NCBI GenBank assembly: GCA_012845835.1
Contig: JABAKD010000013.1
Coordinates: 14,159,665-14,223,664, forward strand
Length of the DNA: 64,000 nucleotides
Reading direction: 5' to 3'
DNA from: Undaria pinnatifida
Taxonomy: Eukaryota; Sar; Phaeophyceae; Laminariales; Alariaceae
Below are positions 1 to 10,788 of the stretch, one piece after another; the stretch's first letter is position 1; each line of letters opens with the position of its first letter. Position numbers and translations under genes: made by a program. The notes under the pieces were generated by a model. The model was not told where the DNA came from, ran no database searches, and saw only the letters and a list, made by a program, of their open reading frames with translations.

Positions 1-1090
1 GGAGAAAGGAGAGATTGGTGCACCGCCAGATGAGAGGGCCTGCGCTCGTCGTACTGTAAGCATCGACGACGCTGTCACTCTGTGAAGATGCGCATGTCAA
101 TCCACAAGACAAGGTTCTCGAGCATAGAAGTTGTGAGAGCAACACCGAGGTGGCAGAACGCGTTGGCGCGGCAGGCCTGCATGCTCCACGGGTGTGTTAG
201 CAGGGGAATGCAGCTTGGCGTGAGATCGGCATCTAAAAGGCGGGCCGTGGGGATCGTCTGGACAAGCCAGGGCGGAGGGCATTAGTTTCCGAACGAGGGA
301 GACGCTTCCTATTTCGTCCGTGTAGAAACACCCTTGGTCGACTATAGAACGCACTTCCGATAGCGGTGTCCGTTTGTGAAACGGACTATAGAACGGAAAC
401 TGCCTGGAAGAACCGAGCAACGTCAGCAGAGGTCGTGTAGGATGGTGGCGTCACAAACCGGTTCGGCGCGTTCTTCACGCGCCCAGTCGGTGTCCGAGAA
501 TCTCTTGATAGATTCGAATAACTCGACTTCTGCCATATGTGGACTACTCGGGGAGAGTGACTGGAGTGCTGGCACGTGTCAGCCCGGGGGGGACTAACGA
601 GGTCGCAGCAGGGTTGACCGCATCGGTGACGTGCTGAATCAGCAGAATAGAAACTGGGCCGACGAGGCGCGCGGGCGAAACGCCAAACGCCAAGGCGGTC
701 CGAGGCTGGCGCGGCTGTTGCACCTTGGGAGTTGGTCGTGAGGCTGGGCGTGAGTTTGACGTTTGCGCAAGCTCCGACACCGACGTTTCTTAAGAGCTCC
801 AACCCACCCTAGGTTCACAGTGTTCATGCGAAGGCAGGTGATACGCGGCGGGCGTCGGTCAGTTGTTTTTTTCAATATTCGCCGACTGGCGGGTGAAAAA
901 CAGACGATAAGCAAACATCACTGTCGGATGCAACCATTGGTTGATGCCCGGGTAGGAGTAGGTTCACAGAAGGGCACTCATGATGTACAAGCAGAGAAAG
1001 GGAAATGTATAGAACATCGTTGCCCCGTGGGAGCTCGTAGAAGATGCGCCAGTCAAGCCACGACGGAATAGAAATCATCAATATAAAAAC
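1..1090. other. No recognisable gene
   Basis: Several short overlapping open frames occur on both strands (the longest about 138 codons, minus strand, 386-802), but none has a recognisable domain, conserved motif or consistent splice structure. GC content is similar to the retroelement flanks. Probably intergenic or decayed repeat sequence. Confidence 0.5.
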
Positions 1091-1102
1091 ATCCATATTG
1101 TA

Positions 1103-1200
1103 TCTGTGGAAACACCAACAAATACGGTTACATGAATATCTTGTCACCGAGTACGTGAGCATCCTCAACAGCCCCTCTGCTCCCTGCTCGGTGAACGGGT
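1103..1200 (+). repeat. LTR/TIR-like end, inverted partner of 9700-9788
   Basis: The segment starting TGTGGAAACACCAACAAATA matches the reverse complement of the sequence ending near 9788 over roughly 65-90 bp, including the words AACAAATACGGTTACATG and TACGTGAGCATCCTCA. Similarity stops abruptly on the outer side of both copies. They are either terminal inverted repeats of an 8.7 kb composite or two LTR fragments in opposite orientation. Confidence 0.55.
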
Positions 1201-1484
1201 AACACAGCATTGCTCGTCATACCCCCGTGATTTAAAACAAGATCATCATGCAATCAAATCCAACAGGATACTCAAAACCCAAATACCAGACAAAAATCGA
1301 ACCTCAGATTCAATCCAAATCAGTTGAATATAGTGGTGTTAACCCCAACATCAACCCGGTAATCATCACTCAGCTGCCGTAACTAGGGGCATCCACCCCA
1401 GTAATCAAACAGCCATCAGCTGCTGTTGAATGAAGTAGGGTTGAACCGAGCATATTCCCATAACTCCAACATCTTCTAATAATC

Positions 1485-1730
1485 AAACTCACACCTCAAA
1501 TATCAAAAACAGAATATCATATTCCGTAATAAGAATATCATAATCCAAAAATAGAATGTCAAATCTCAAAACAAATCTGAAAACTCAAAAATAGAGTCTA
1601 TTAACCTCAAAACCAGAACCTCGAAACTCAAAAATAGAATCTCAAATATGAAAAACAGAATTTGAAAACTCAAAAACAGAATCCCAAAGCTTAAAAATGG
1701 AATCTCCAGCTCAAATGCAGAAGCCATATA
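1485..1730. repeat. A-rich minisatellite (about 20-25 bp unit)
   Basis: Roughly ten imperfect copies of a unit resembling CTCAAAAATAGAATCTCAAA follow one another. They lie just beyond the pol 3' end of the minus-strand copia relic, where a 3' LTR would be expected; no LTR was recognised. The sequence between 1201 and 1485 holds nothing recognisable. Confidence 0.7.
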
Positions 1731-1786
1731 TATATGTGTATAGTACGGCGATCTACCGACTCGAAAATCACCCTCTCAGTCCTAAC

Positions 1787-3179
1787 TCAACTCATATTCA
1801 TGACAAAGTTCCCGTGCAAACGGAATGATTCCTTGCTAAGGGGTTTCGTCAAGAAATCAGTGTGCTGGAATTTCGACACACTCTCCCTTTTCGACAAGCT
1901 CTCGCAAGAAGTGGTGACGTACATGCATGTGCTTCAAATTAGAATATGTTACGGGGTTAACCCCCATCTGAATCGCACCGTTGTTGTCCTCAAAAACCTG
2001 GATGCACGGGTCGCCAAAATTGGGCAAAAGAAAACGCCACCCACACAGCAAGAAAAGGGCCTCATCCAAACCTTACGCCATCGCAACATACTCTGCCTCA
2101 CTCGATGAGAGTGCGGTGCATTTCTGCGTCCTAGAAAACCATTGAATGGCGGCACCCCCATACATCATGACTCCACCCGATACAGACTTCCGCTTAGTTT
2201 CATTCGGAGCATAGGCTGCATTCGCGGAAACCAACAGTTCTAGACCACTGCCCCTCTGAAACATAACGCCGTAGCTGCTCGAGGCATTCAAGTACTCCAA
2301 TATCCCTCTCACTGCCTTCTTGTGCTATTGCTTGGGGGCATGCGCAAACGTCGCCACCGCCCTCACGGTATTCGAGATGTCGGGTCTCATCTGGTTAGCA
2401 AGCCACATCAAAATCCCTACCAGTTCGCGGAATGGTCTCACCCCATCGGGCTCATCCTCGTCAAACCCCTCAAGAAAATCATCAGTCGGAAGTGGGGCGG
2501 TCCTACCTGCGGTCAGGCCAAATTCCCTGACTATCTTATCCGTAAAAGACTTATGTGCGACCGTCAAGAAACCCGCGACCTTGCCTCGGGAATAGTGACA
2601 ACAAGCGTACCATCGTAGTCCGTCAAGGGTATTGATGGGGACAGGTTTTCTCAAGTCCTCGCAAAGTCGGTCACATCTCTCTTTACGGCCTGCCACGAAT
2701 ACGCCATCGACGTGCACCATTGCAATAACGGAAGCAGACCCTGCTTCGGTTAATCTACAAACCCAGGGATCCGCAAGGCCCTGTTCAAAACGAAGACTCT
2801 TCAGACGGGTGACTAGCTGTTTGTGCCAAGACGTCGACGCTTGCTTCAGACCGCAGAGACTGCGATTAAGGCGTAGTATTTTTCCAGATCAAGCTCCAAA
2901 GCCTTTTGGCATACGCATCAAACCCACCTTGTCGTTCAGCTCGGCCTGAGCAAACGCCTGTTGTACATCCAAATGACATAGATATAATTGCAACTTGCAT
3001 GTAACAGCAGCCATCAAACGAATGCAAAGCGCGGCGGGGGTTGGGGCAAAAGTCTCATTGTAGTCAACTCGCAGACGTTGGCTAAATCCTCTAGCTACCA
3101 GTCGCGCTTTCGCCTTTACTACCTTACGGGTTTCATCTGACTTCCACGCGAAGACCCACTTGGCATATACCACGTTCAA
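1787..3179 (-). pseudogene. Copia relic 1 reverse transcriptase and RNase H
   Basis: The 2889-3179 segment shows the copia RT N-terminal pattern: KWVFAWK, KARLVARGFSQ, ETFAPT and LDVQQAF. The 2325-2720 segment continues with the palm, but the usual YVDD box reads HVDG, so polymerase activity should be lost. RNase H follows: the ALSSSEAEYVA block lies in 2073-2312, then an EDNNGAI box and TDFLTKPLSKESF near the C-terminus. The C-terminal tail is in a different frame from the RNase H body (frameshift near 1857), and the last stop is at 1787-1789. The stretches 1857-2073 and 2720-2889 also need frame changes. Assignment to copia pol is secure; the exact ends of the ancestral frame are inferred. 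Confidence 0.9.
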
Positions 3180-3617
3180 ACCTTTTAGCTGCTAGGCTAC
3201 TCCGAACGTTTCCGCCCCTTCAAGCCCAGACAGCTCATGATTGATCACATACACCCAGTTTGTACTGTACTCTGAGCCCATAGCCTCTTGGTATGTCACG
3301 GGTTCCCACAGCTCGCTTGCCTGGCAGATTGTTAGGGGAGGGGGGCTGTTGGGTGGGCGCTGGTCGTGGAGGCATGGTCAGCTGGCCCCGCAGCTGTCGT
3401 CGCTTTGTGGTATGCTCTTGTTCTCGCGCGTGTTTGTCCCGGTTGCAAGAACTCGTTGCCTGGGGAACCCTCGTCAATCTGAGGGTTTTATTCGGTCGCC
3501 GGTGGGGATGGCGGAGATCTCACTCCGCGGCGGCGCCACCATCAGTGATGCCGGCATCACTACCGGCGTCATCACTGATGGCACCTTTGCCATCACCGGC
3601 GTTACCGGCAGCACCGG

Positions 3618-4690
3618 TTACATCTGCGGCACCGGCGGCACGTACCAGACGTGCCAACCGGCCTCCCACGCCTCCGGTTCGGCAGCCGTCCCGGTGTCCA
3701 GCCCAGCCGCGATGATCGGCACGCGCTCCATCTCCCAGGCGACGTCCTGCGTGTCGCTTGTTAGGCCAGATGACGTGAGGCCCTTGACGGAGTCCCGCGG
3801 GTGATTCCGCTCCCTGTTGAGGCAGAAGCACCTCTCTACCTTGAGCTGCAACCTGTTGGCGCGTTGAACGCGGCGGAACCCAGGCTGCATGAACGTGAGG
3901 GTGTTCGCCGGCGGCAGTTTCCCAAAATAAACTGAGTACGGCGACTTGCAGCCGGCGTTTGCCGTGGTCGCGGTGGTGTTAAGGTAGCTGTTCATATAGA
4001 TGGCCGCTTCCACCCTAAAACGGACGAAGTCCGGGAGATGCCCGGGGAACAGCCGGGGGGGCTCAATGAAAGCGGCCACGCCGCCTTCCTGGATCAAGTC
4101 GAGCCCGCGCTCGACCACACCATTGTGCTTCAGCCCATTTACCCCCGTGTACTCATGGCGGATGGTCTTATCCCTGCAGATCGTCGCGAACATCTCATTC
4201 GTGAATTCTGCTCCGTTGCCCGTTCGGAGGCATTTGACGGCGTCACCGACGTCAGCCAGGAATTTCGTCATTGCCGCGGCCACGTCGACCGCACTCGCTC
4301 TCCTGAGGGATTGGATCCATCTCATGCGCGTCCTGTCACCCTTGAACAGGATTAGGTACAGAGCCCCATCAGCAGAAGAGATTTTCCTGGAGCCGGCAAG
4401 GTCAACCAAAACGCGCTACAGGGGTTGGGTCATCCGAGACGAAGTCGCCGTCGGCAACGACGCACGACTACCCTTCATCTGTACGCACCCACTACAGGTA
4501 AGCAGGGTCTCCGCCAGCTTGATGTGATGCTGCTTGGTCGTCTCGCGTACAAGGCCTTCATGGGCGTGGGCGTTGCACACATGGAAAACTTTGATGTCCA
4601 CTTTCTTAAAACGTCGAACGGTGGGGACGAGCATGGCAGCAGCAATCGCCAGGCGTAACGCGGAGGGGGGGGGGGGGGGGGGTTCTACCG
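3618..4690 (-). pseudogene. Copia relic 1 integrase (GAG-pre-integrase zinc region plus rve core)
   Basis: The 4416-4690 part holds the HHCC-type zinc region that precedes copia integrases (FHVCNAHAHE, then CSGCVQMKG). The 3618-4409 frame holds the catalytic core: VDLAG with the first Asp, and NGVVERG with the final Glu. The middle catalytic block reads LRTGNGAEFTN, where the family normally has Asp in the position now occupied by Gly, so the integrase is predicted inactive. A stop/frame interruption near 4410-4416 separates the two parts. The 3180-3617 stretch would cover the variable linker to RT and contains no clear domain. Confidence 0.88.
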
Positions 4691-4699
4691 GGGGTTTGG

Positions 4700-5850
4700 T
4701 CTGCGATGGTACTGAGGCAACATGCACCATCGGGGAGGAAACAGGGGGGAAAGCCTCTACCGCTACTGCAGAATCTATTGCTGCCCCCACCCCCGGCGCC
4801 GGTGGCATGGGTGATAGCGCCGGCGTCCTCACCGGCGGCACCACCTCAGATACCGGCGTACGGGCGTTCAACGGGGAGCACACTGCCGCTTCTGATCGGT
4901 CTACAGATACCATCACCCCCGGTGACGGTGGCATGGATTGAAACGACGGCGTCCTCACCGGCGGTATTACCACAGGTAACGGCGCGCGGGGGAGAGGGGA
5001 GGGGGGTTAGATGTACCGACCCGTGACAAAAATGGGGGGGGTCTCTACTGCTCCTGCAGTGCCTATGGCTGCCCCCGCCGGTGGCACGCGTAGCAGCGTC
5101 GGCGTCCTCGCCGGCGGCACCCCCTTAGACACCGGCGGATGGGGGTTACACGGGGGGTCCTCTGTCGATACCGATTGGCCTACCGTTACCATCACCCCCG
5201 ACGACGGTGGCATGGGTTGAAGCGCCAGCGTCCTCACCGGCGGAACCACCGCAGGTACCGGCGCACGGGGGGGTTACATTGGGAGTTCTCTATCGCTACT
5301 GATCGGTCTATCGCCACTTCCGGCGACAGTGGCATGGGTTGAAACGTCGGCGTCCTCATCGGCGGCATCACCACAGGTACCGACCCACGGGGGGGACGAG
5401 GGGGGCGGTAACACGGGGAGTTCTCTTTCTCTACTGATCGACCTACAGCTACCATCACCCCAAGCAACGGTGGCATGGGTTGAAGCGCCGGCATCCTCAC
5501 CGGCGGCATCACCACAGGCACCGGCGCACGGGGGGGCGGTACTCCACCTCTACTGATCGCCCTACCGCTATGATCACCCCCGGCAACGGTGGCATGGGGT
5601 GAAACGCCGGCGTCCTCACCGATGGCATCACCACAGGTACCGGCGCCGCACGGGGAGGTGGAGGGGGGGCGGTTACGCGGGCAGTTCTCTGCCGCTACTG
5701 ATCTGTCTACCGCTACCATCACCCCCGGCAACGGTGGCATGGGTTGAAACGCCGGCGTCCTAGCCGGCGGCATCACCACAGGTACCGGCGCACGGGGGGG
5801 GAACGGGAGGGTTAGCAGGGCCGTCAACGCCGGTGCGCCAACCATATGGT
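4700..5850 (-). repeat. Proline-rich coding minisatellite inside the copia 1 polyprotein
   Basis: About eight imperfect units of 120-153 bp begin near 4805, 4931, 5084, 5211, 5332, 5471, 5591 and 5739, each containing a core like GGCATGGGTTGAAACGCCGG. On the minus strand the units read as a repeated PPVRTPAFQPMPPSPGVMV-type proline-rich segment. The block lies between the protease/linker and the integrase zinc region, where copia polyproteins normally have only a short connector. Poly-G runs (for example near 4667-4681) sit at its edge. Confidence 0.85.
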
Positions 5851-5884
5851 ATCGGGGAAGGAGGGGGGGGGTTGAGGCGCGTTG

Positions 5885-6215
5885 CGTCTAGGCGAGAACC
5901 AAATCTATCCTCCGGAAACGTTAGACGGCCACCCAACAGGTAGACACCTGTCGCATGGACGATGAGTTTTTGATTAGTCTGGACAGTGTGCAGTGAAGGC
6001 AATGGCAGAAACGTACGATACACTCTAAAGGGTCACGCGTACGTCTTCGTTGCTGTGAACGACCACGTCCAAGCTCTCTACGTACTCTACTGCTTGGGGC
6101 GTACCGTCGCCAATGTACACTGTAACGTTCCCGGGGGGAGCGGGGCGCAAGTTGTCCAGCGTGTGATTGTTTGGGGCCATGCGGTTTGTCGACCTATTGT
6201 AGGCTACCCAACTAT
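5885..6215 (-). pseudogene. Copia relic 1 protease remnant and downstream linker
   Basis: The minus strand around 6050-6215 reads a segment resembling the retropepsin core of copia elements, with NRMAPNNHTLDNLRPAPPG followed by VTVYIGDGTP. The expected Asp-Ser/Thr-Gly active site is degraded to a Tyr-Asn-Arg-Ser sequence and an in-frame stop follows. A second frame (5885-6000) carries the typical downstream linker, ending LTFPEDRFGSRLDATRL. Identification rests on position and the GDGT and linker motifs. Confidence 0.65.
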
Positions 6216-6284
6216 CACCTCTCTACCAAAAGTCTCACTCTGACTACCCTCCACTAACTCACGACCCATAGTCAGATTGTGTCG

Positions 6285-6700
6285 TCAAGACATGTGACGA
6301 CTCGTTGGAGAGGGAGCACTGCCGCAGCCGTTGTTGTTGCTGTTGCTGCACGTGCTGCTGCGGTTTTGTTGCTGGTACTGCTGCATCTCGTACTGTTGCT
6401 CCCTCTGCTGCTGGTAGTGCTGTACCGAGTGCGGGTGCTGCCGCTGCTGCTCAAGACGCTGGTGTTGTTCGAGATTTTGCTGCTGCTGTTGCTGGTGGTA
6501 CTGTTGTTGCTGTTGCTGTTGGTACTGCTGTACCTCGTACTGCTGTAGCCGCTGATGGTCAAATTGTTGTTGTTGCTCGTGGTTTTTCTGCTGCTGTTGT
6601 TGCTCGTGGTACTGCTGCTCTTGCTGTTTCTGCATGTGGTATTGCTGCTGTTGTTGCTGTTGCTGCTGCTGTTGCACCTCTTGGTGGGGAGTGGGAGCGG
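6285..6700 (-). repeat. CAG/CTG trinucleotide-rich block
   Basis: Dense interrupted CTG/TTG (plus) or CAG/CAA (minus) triplets. On the minus strand one frame is poly-glutamine-rich and another Ser/Asn-rich. It follows the gag zinc knuckle of copia relic 1 and looks like a microsatellite expansion of the nucleocapsid tail. Plus-strand open frames here (leucine, valine or cysteine runs) are artefacts. Confidence 0.8.
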
Positions 6701-6799
6701 GGTTGTCGAGCAGCGGTGTGGCACTTGTCGCCACGTGGCTATGGTTAGCGTGCATATGGTTAAGGTGCACGATTTACGGAGGGTTGGGATCGTCGTTGA

Positions 6800-7690
6800 G
6801 ACGACGATGGAGTTACACTTATTCATGAAATGACCGAACAGGCCGCATCTGAAGCAAAGTGGACAAGGATCTGTTTGGTGGACACCCTGCTCATTTTCTT
6901 GCGGTAGGCGTAGGTTGGGGGGGTACCAGACTGCATTATACAGGAGGTCAGTACCCGGGAGGTGTCCTTCGGGTCTTGCGTCATACACCTGCGACCACGC
7001 CTGGCGACCGCCGCCGCTGCCGTCACCCCTGCCGCCGCCACCGCTGTCATCCCTGCCACCGCCGCCGTCGCGGCCGCCGCCACCGCCGTAGCCATCACCA
7101 ACACTGCCGCTACCGCGCCCGTACCCGCGGCCGCCGTGAACACCATGATTGCGGCCACCGTCAGAGCCGCCGCTATTTCCGCCGCCACCACCGTTAGCGT
7201 GCGTGTCCTGCTTTTGCCTTTTATTCTTTTCGTTGCCCTCATCCCAGCCCTGACCTTGCTGCTGTTGCTGCCCATTACCGCCCTTCCTTAGGCCAGCCCA
7301 GTCGTCCTGGTGGTGACCAGGCACGGGGAAATTCCCGCGTCCGCCAGTCGCGATCAGGACGTGGGCTGAGCAGCCTTCCTTCGCTCCTTCGTCTCCCGGT
7401 GGGTGGTGCGCACTCGGTCTTCGATGTGCGTTAAAGTCAAGCTGGATGTGTTCTGGAGTAATTTCGTATCGAGCGCATAGTCCGACGAAAAGCATTGCAT
7501 AACGTGGAGGTTTGCCTCTTGGTCAGACTTAGTAATGCCTGCTTCAGCCAGCTTCTTCATTATTGTACTCATCCTCTCAAAGTAAAGGGCAGGTGCCGCC
7601 CCGTCGGCCTCTTGACGTTGGTGTATTCACGCAGGTATGCCTGCTTGTCCAAGTCGTCACAGGGGACATGAGTGCTTCTCTCTGCCAAAC
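6800..7690 (-). pseudogene. Copia relic 1 gag
   Basis: The 7354-7680 part matches the copia gag core (UBN2-type): after a tract containing DDLDKQAYLREYT comes PALYFERMSTIMKKLAEAG, then SSDYALDTKLL. At least one frameshift, near 7610-7630, splits this tract. A glycine-rich region (about 7000-7250 in the other frame) leads to a CCHC zinc knuckle near 6829-6870 reading CFRCGLFGHFMNKC, the nucleocapsid RNA-binding motif. The zinc knuckle is intact although the frame is broken. The true N-terminus was not found. Confidence 0.8.
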
Positions 7691-8274
7691 TGAAAATTTA
7701 ACTCTTCCCTGCTTTTGGCGCTCGGGCCCTGAAAACAATAGAATTTTCTGTCACCTTGAACGCACCTTCGCAGGTGTTCGAGACAGCCCAAGACGTTATC
7801 TGCTTCGTTCAGGTAAATAAACTACCTGCCTTATCGTTTATAGTTTGGGTGCGGGCTCACCAAGACCTATCCTAAAGGTTCCTGGTTGGATACGCTCCCC
7901 ATATTGCTGTGAGCCCATACCTTCTCCTCCGTGTGTGAGCCTTTTCTGTTCTGCTCTCTCTGAGCGCTCTCTCTAAAATGGTGTAGCGGGCGTGTTTGGC
8001 GCCAGTTGGTGGCACAGGGGGAAACGCCATATAGTACGCACTTTAATGTAGGAAGCGCTCATTGACCAATGACCGTCAAGTGGTGCGAAACGACTCAGGT
8101 ATGCAGTTTTCTGCCTCACGCCCGTGTTCGACAAAATTACTTAGAACATACTAATATTTGAATCAAATGTTTTGTTCGCTAACCAATGACGGTGAGGTGG
8201 TGCTATAGTCTAAGCATATCCAGTATGATACGGTTTGTGTCTTCTTATTCGACGACTTGTATCAAAACGTCGTG
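7691..8274. other. No gene seen between gag and the 260-bp repeats
   Basis: No domain or credible exon. Two short similar words occur (ACCAATGAC followed by GTGGTGC near 8065 and 8183). This could be leader sequence of copia relic 1, but no LTR boundary was found. Confidence 0.5.
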
Positions 8275-8540
8275 TTACGGTATTGCCCCTGGAAGCCTGA
8301 CAAGGCGTAAGGTCTAGGATACGGAAATTATATAAAAGGGTTTCACATGCCTTGAAGGCATGTGCGCATAAGAAAAAGGGGGTGATGGACTCAACGCGTT
8401 AAGCGTTTAGTTCTATCCGTGGCTTGTGGGACTATCGCAAGGGCTTATCTAACAAGTGAGTGGCGAATGTGGGACCTGCCTAGTAGAGAGATCTGCCAAG
8501 AGGGTGGCTTGTGTCTGTAACAGTCCCTAATCTTATAAAA
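8275..8540 (+). repeat. 260-bp hairpin-bearing repeat, copy A
   Basis: Direct repeat of 9034-9306, starting TATTGCCCCTGGAAGCCTGA and ending near TGTGTCTGTAACAG. It contains two clear hairpins: ACATGCCTT-GA-AGGCATGT, and AACGC-GTTAA-GCGTT. No protein motif. Could be a structured non-coding RNA, a SINE-like element or a retroelement leader; orientation is arbitrary. Confidence 0.7.
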
Positions 8541-9033
8541 CATGGCGTGGTCGGCAGGAAATTCGCCCCCGCAGGGTCAAGAATGATGTCCGCGCGCGAG
8601 TTGGGTTTCGCAAGTAGCGTTCTGATACCTTTTCGCGACCGCTCGGGGTTTTGCTCGTAAGGTTTTCACCCACCCCGCCTTCGACCCCAGCGTTTTTGAT
8701 TTTTTCTGTTCTCGATAGTTCCCGTTTTCCTTTATGTTTCTTTTAGTCTAAATACCCTCGTCAATCTTCGGAAAGCGATAGCGTTCGCGCCTGTCGATCC
8801 CGCCATTCGCTGGGGTTTTCTGTAGTGCGTTTCCCGTCTTCCGTTCTCCGTTTGTGTTTTTTCTGCTTTATCATTTTTCCTAGGGCTTCGTAGCTTCGCA
8901 AGGTACAGAGGTGTGGAAATGGGTTTGGATAGCCGCATCTCCGAGTCATGTTATAGATTGTCGGACCGCTGCTTCCCTGAATCTTCCAAACTTCTGCATA
9001 TTTGGCTAGTCAGGGTGGGCTAGTGCTATGCTA
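8541..9033. other. Spacer between the two 260-bp repeats
   Basis: No gene recognised. T/C-rich plus-strand sequence with only short open frames and no similarity to the segment preceding copy A. Confidence 0.5.
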
Positions 9034-9306
9034 TTGCCCTGGGAGCCTAACAAGGCGTAAAAATTAGGATACAAAAATTTGATGAAAGGATTTTACATGC
9101 CTTTGAAGGCATATGCGTATAGAAAAAAGGGGACGGTCCATTTACTGCTTGGACCCGCAACGCCTTGAGCGTTGTGTTCTATCCGTGGCTTGGCGGACTA
9201 GTCTAATACTCGAGCTTATCTAACACAAGTGAATGGCCAATGTGGTACGTACCTAGTAGGGATGCCTGCAAGAGGGTGGCCTGTGTCTGTAAAAAACCCT
9301 GATCAT
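9034..9306 (+). repeat. 260-bp hairpin-bearing repeat, copy B
   Basis: Second copy of 8275-8540, about 760 bp downstream in the same orientation. The hairpin stems are conserved while the loops differ: ACATGCCTT-TGA-AGGCATAT, and AACGC-CTTGA-GCGTT. A GGTCC/GGACC stem is also present here. Pairing retained despite sequence drift suggests an RNA structure, but this needs statistical testing. Confidence 0.7.
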
Positions 9307-10328
9307 ATAGTCTAGTCTAGACTAATTATTACTTAGTACTATTTAAATATGTTTTCTTAATATGTTCATGTAAACATTTTGACTGAAGTACTCAGAGTAC
9401 ACTCGCGATTTCCTTTGAAATAGGCACACCCCATGGTTACGTCTTCTGTCTAAGCTTAGCTGATTGTAAATATAATTTGTTCTCGCCCACTACTGTCGAC
9501 GCTGGTCAACAACCACTTTATGTGACGATAGCCCTTCCACCTCAAAACAAGTTTAAGTCACGGCCAACCCGCGTCGTGTCCTACGTGACTAGTGAATGGA
9601 GAGGGCATCCTCGAAGGCACGAAGTCCATCGATGCACCACGGGTACATAATAATAAGTTGCTCGTGGTATCACACACTCTTCGCCCAAAGCCGCATTTAT
9701 TTGTTACATGTCGAACAGATTGATGAGGATGCTCACGTACCCTGTCTCGAGACATACATGTAACCGTATTTGTTGGGGTTTCCAACTTAGCAGCACCTGC
9801 TGGTCGAGGCCCAGCAAGACATCTGGTTCACGGATGAGCAATTGATAGTAGATTTTTATCGAGTTTTAGGCACGATGCAAGGTCTAGAGGGACCAACATT
9901 GCCATGCGAAAACGCTGCACGGACAGAGGTTACAGGGACGACAGCTGGATCGATGGCCAACATATCCGGGGCAGAGACCACGGGCGAGGCCGGTAGCGCA
10001 AGAGCCTGCGTTACCAATCTCCGCCAGTCCGAAGTAGATACCCTAGGTTGACACCTATCAAGTACGGGTTCACCTACAGTATAGGGATATGGGAAAGTAT
10101 TACAATGTCAAGTTGGTTTGGTGTCCAGGTGGAAAATATCATTTTCTCAGGAACTTGGATGACATAGACTTATGTGTTCAGGAAAACTCTATAGCAGGAT
10201 CTGACGCCAGCTCATGCACACATGTTATGCGGACACCGCCGACAAGGTTGTGATGAACGGAGGATAGAACCTTACCAGGTACCTGGTACAAACAAACGTT
10301 CACCTTGGGTAGAGATGGCGTGTACATT
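9307..10328. other. Spacer with LTR-like fragment; no gene
   Basis: Contains the inverted partner of the 1103-1200 segment at 9700-9788 and a 16-bp perfect palindrome TACCAGGTACCTGGTA at 10273-10288. The last five bases (10324-10328, ACATT) form the 5' side of the target duplication of copia element 2. No coding region recognised. Confidence 0.5.
9700..9788 (-). repeat. LTR/TIR-like end, inverted partner of 1103-1200
   Basis: Read on the minus strand it begins GTTGGAAACCCCAACAAATA, typical of an LTR 5' end, and matches 1103-1200. If it were the 5' LTR of the minus-strand copia relic its orientation would fit, but the partner at 1103 is then the wrong way round. Confidence 0.5.
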
Positions 10329-10788
10329 TGTTATGGAAATGTTGACACATGTCCAGCACTAGTCAATGTTCAGTAGCATTGCTCTCGTGTGTATCATAGA
10401 TCTCATATGCGTTGGTTGACATGTAACGTATGCGGAAGAATTAGACTACTACTATTGTATTTGTAGCATGCCATGCCGAGGAGTTACTGCTGTTGTAGTG
10501 TTCTCTCGTAGGAGGCTCTTCGACCTCACTCTTTTTCGCTCTCTGGATCGCTATGGTATCCTCTTAGCTGTCCTATTGTCTCTGGGAAGCTACCATCGTC
10601 TGGACTCCTGTATTCTCTGTGGTTGATATCTGTGTGTGCGCATGTTTGTAACACCACGCCATCGTCTCCACTGCACCAAATTATCTTCTACTTCTCAGTT
10701 ACCCACTCGCAGTGTCGCCATGTCGATTAACGTCGAGGACACAGCCTCTTGTCACCGTGTCAAGGGTGTCCACCAGAATATCATAATA
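10329..10788 (+). repeat. 5' LTR of copia element 2
   Basis: About 460 bp from TGTTATGGAAATG to ATCATAATA. Collinear with 16817-17295 through landmarks such as TAGCTGTCCTATTGTCTCTG, CAGTGTCGCCATGTCGATTA and CCACCAGAATAT. The leader that follows (10789-11670) holds no gene; a primer-binding site should begin just after 10788, but the tRNA could not be named. Confidence 0.9.

Larger units (their letters stand above)
1787..7690 (-). mobile_element. Ty1/copia retrotransposon relic 1 (gag-PR-IN-RT-RNaseH)
   Basis: Reading the minus strand from high to low coordinates gives gag (about 7.68-6.8 kb), protease remnant (about 6.2-5.9 kb), a proline-rich repeat block, integrase zinc region and core (4.69-3.62 kb), reverse transcriptase (3.18-2.33 kb) and RNase H (2.33-1.79 kb). 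Integrase before RT is the Pseudoviridae/Ty1-copia order. The frame is broken repeatedly, and key catalytic residues are lost in protease, integrase and RT, so the element is dead. No LTR pair bracketing it could be recognised. A large CAG/CTG block and a 1 kb minisatellite swell the polyprotein. Confidence 0.9.

Noticed and set aside
6279-6770. Poly-Leu, poly-Val, poly-Cys and poly-Gln proteins
   Set aside because: All are alternative readings of one CAG/CTG-rich block inside copia relic 1.
8275-9306. The 260-bp direct repeats as LTRs of copia relic 1
   Set aside because: Both copies lie on the same (gag) side of the element; no copy exists beyond pol at 1-1786.
8275-9306. Group I intron, RNase P RNA or SRP RNA identity for the 260-bp repeats
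   Set aside because: The conserved core sequences of these RNAs were looked for by eye and not found.
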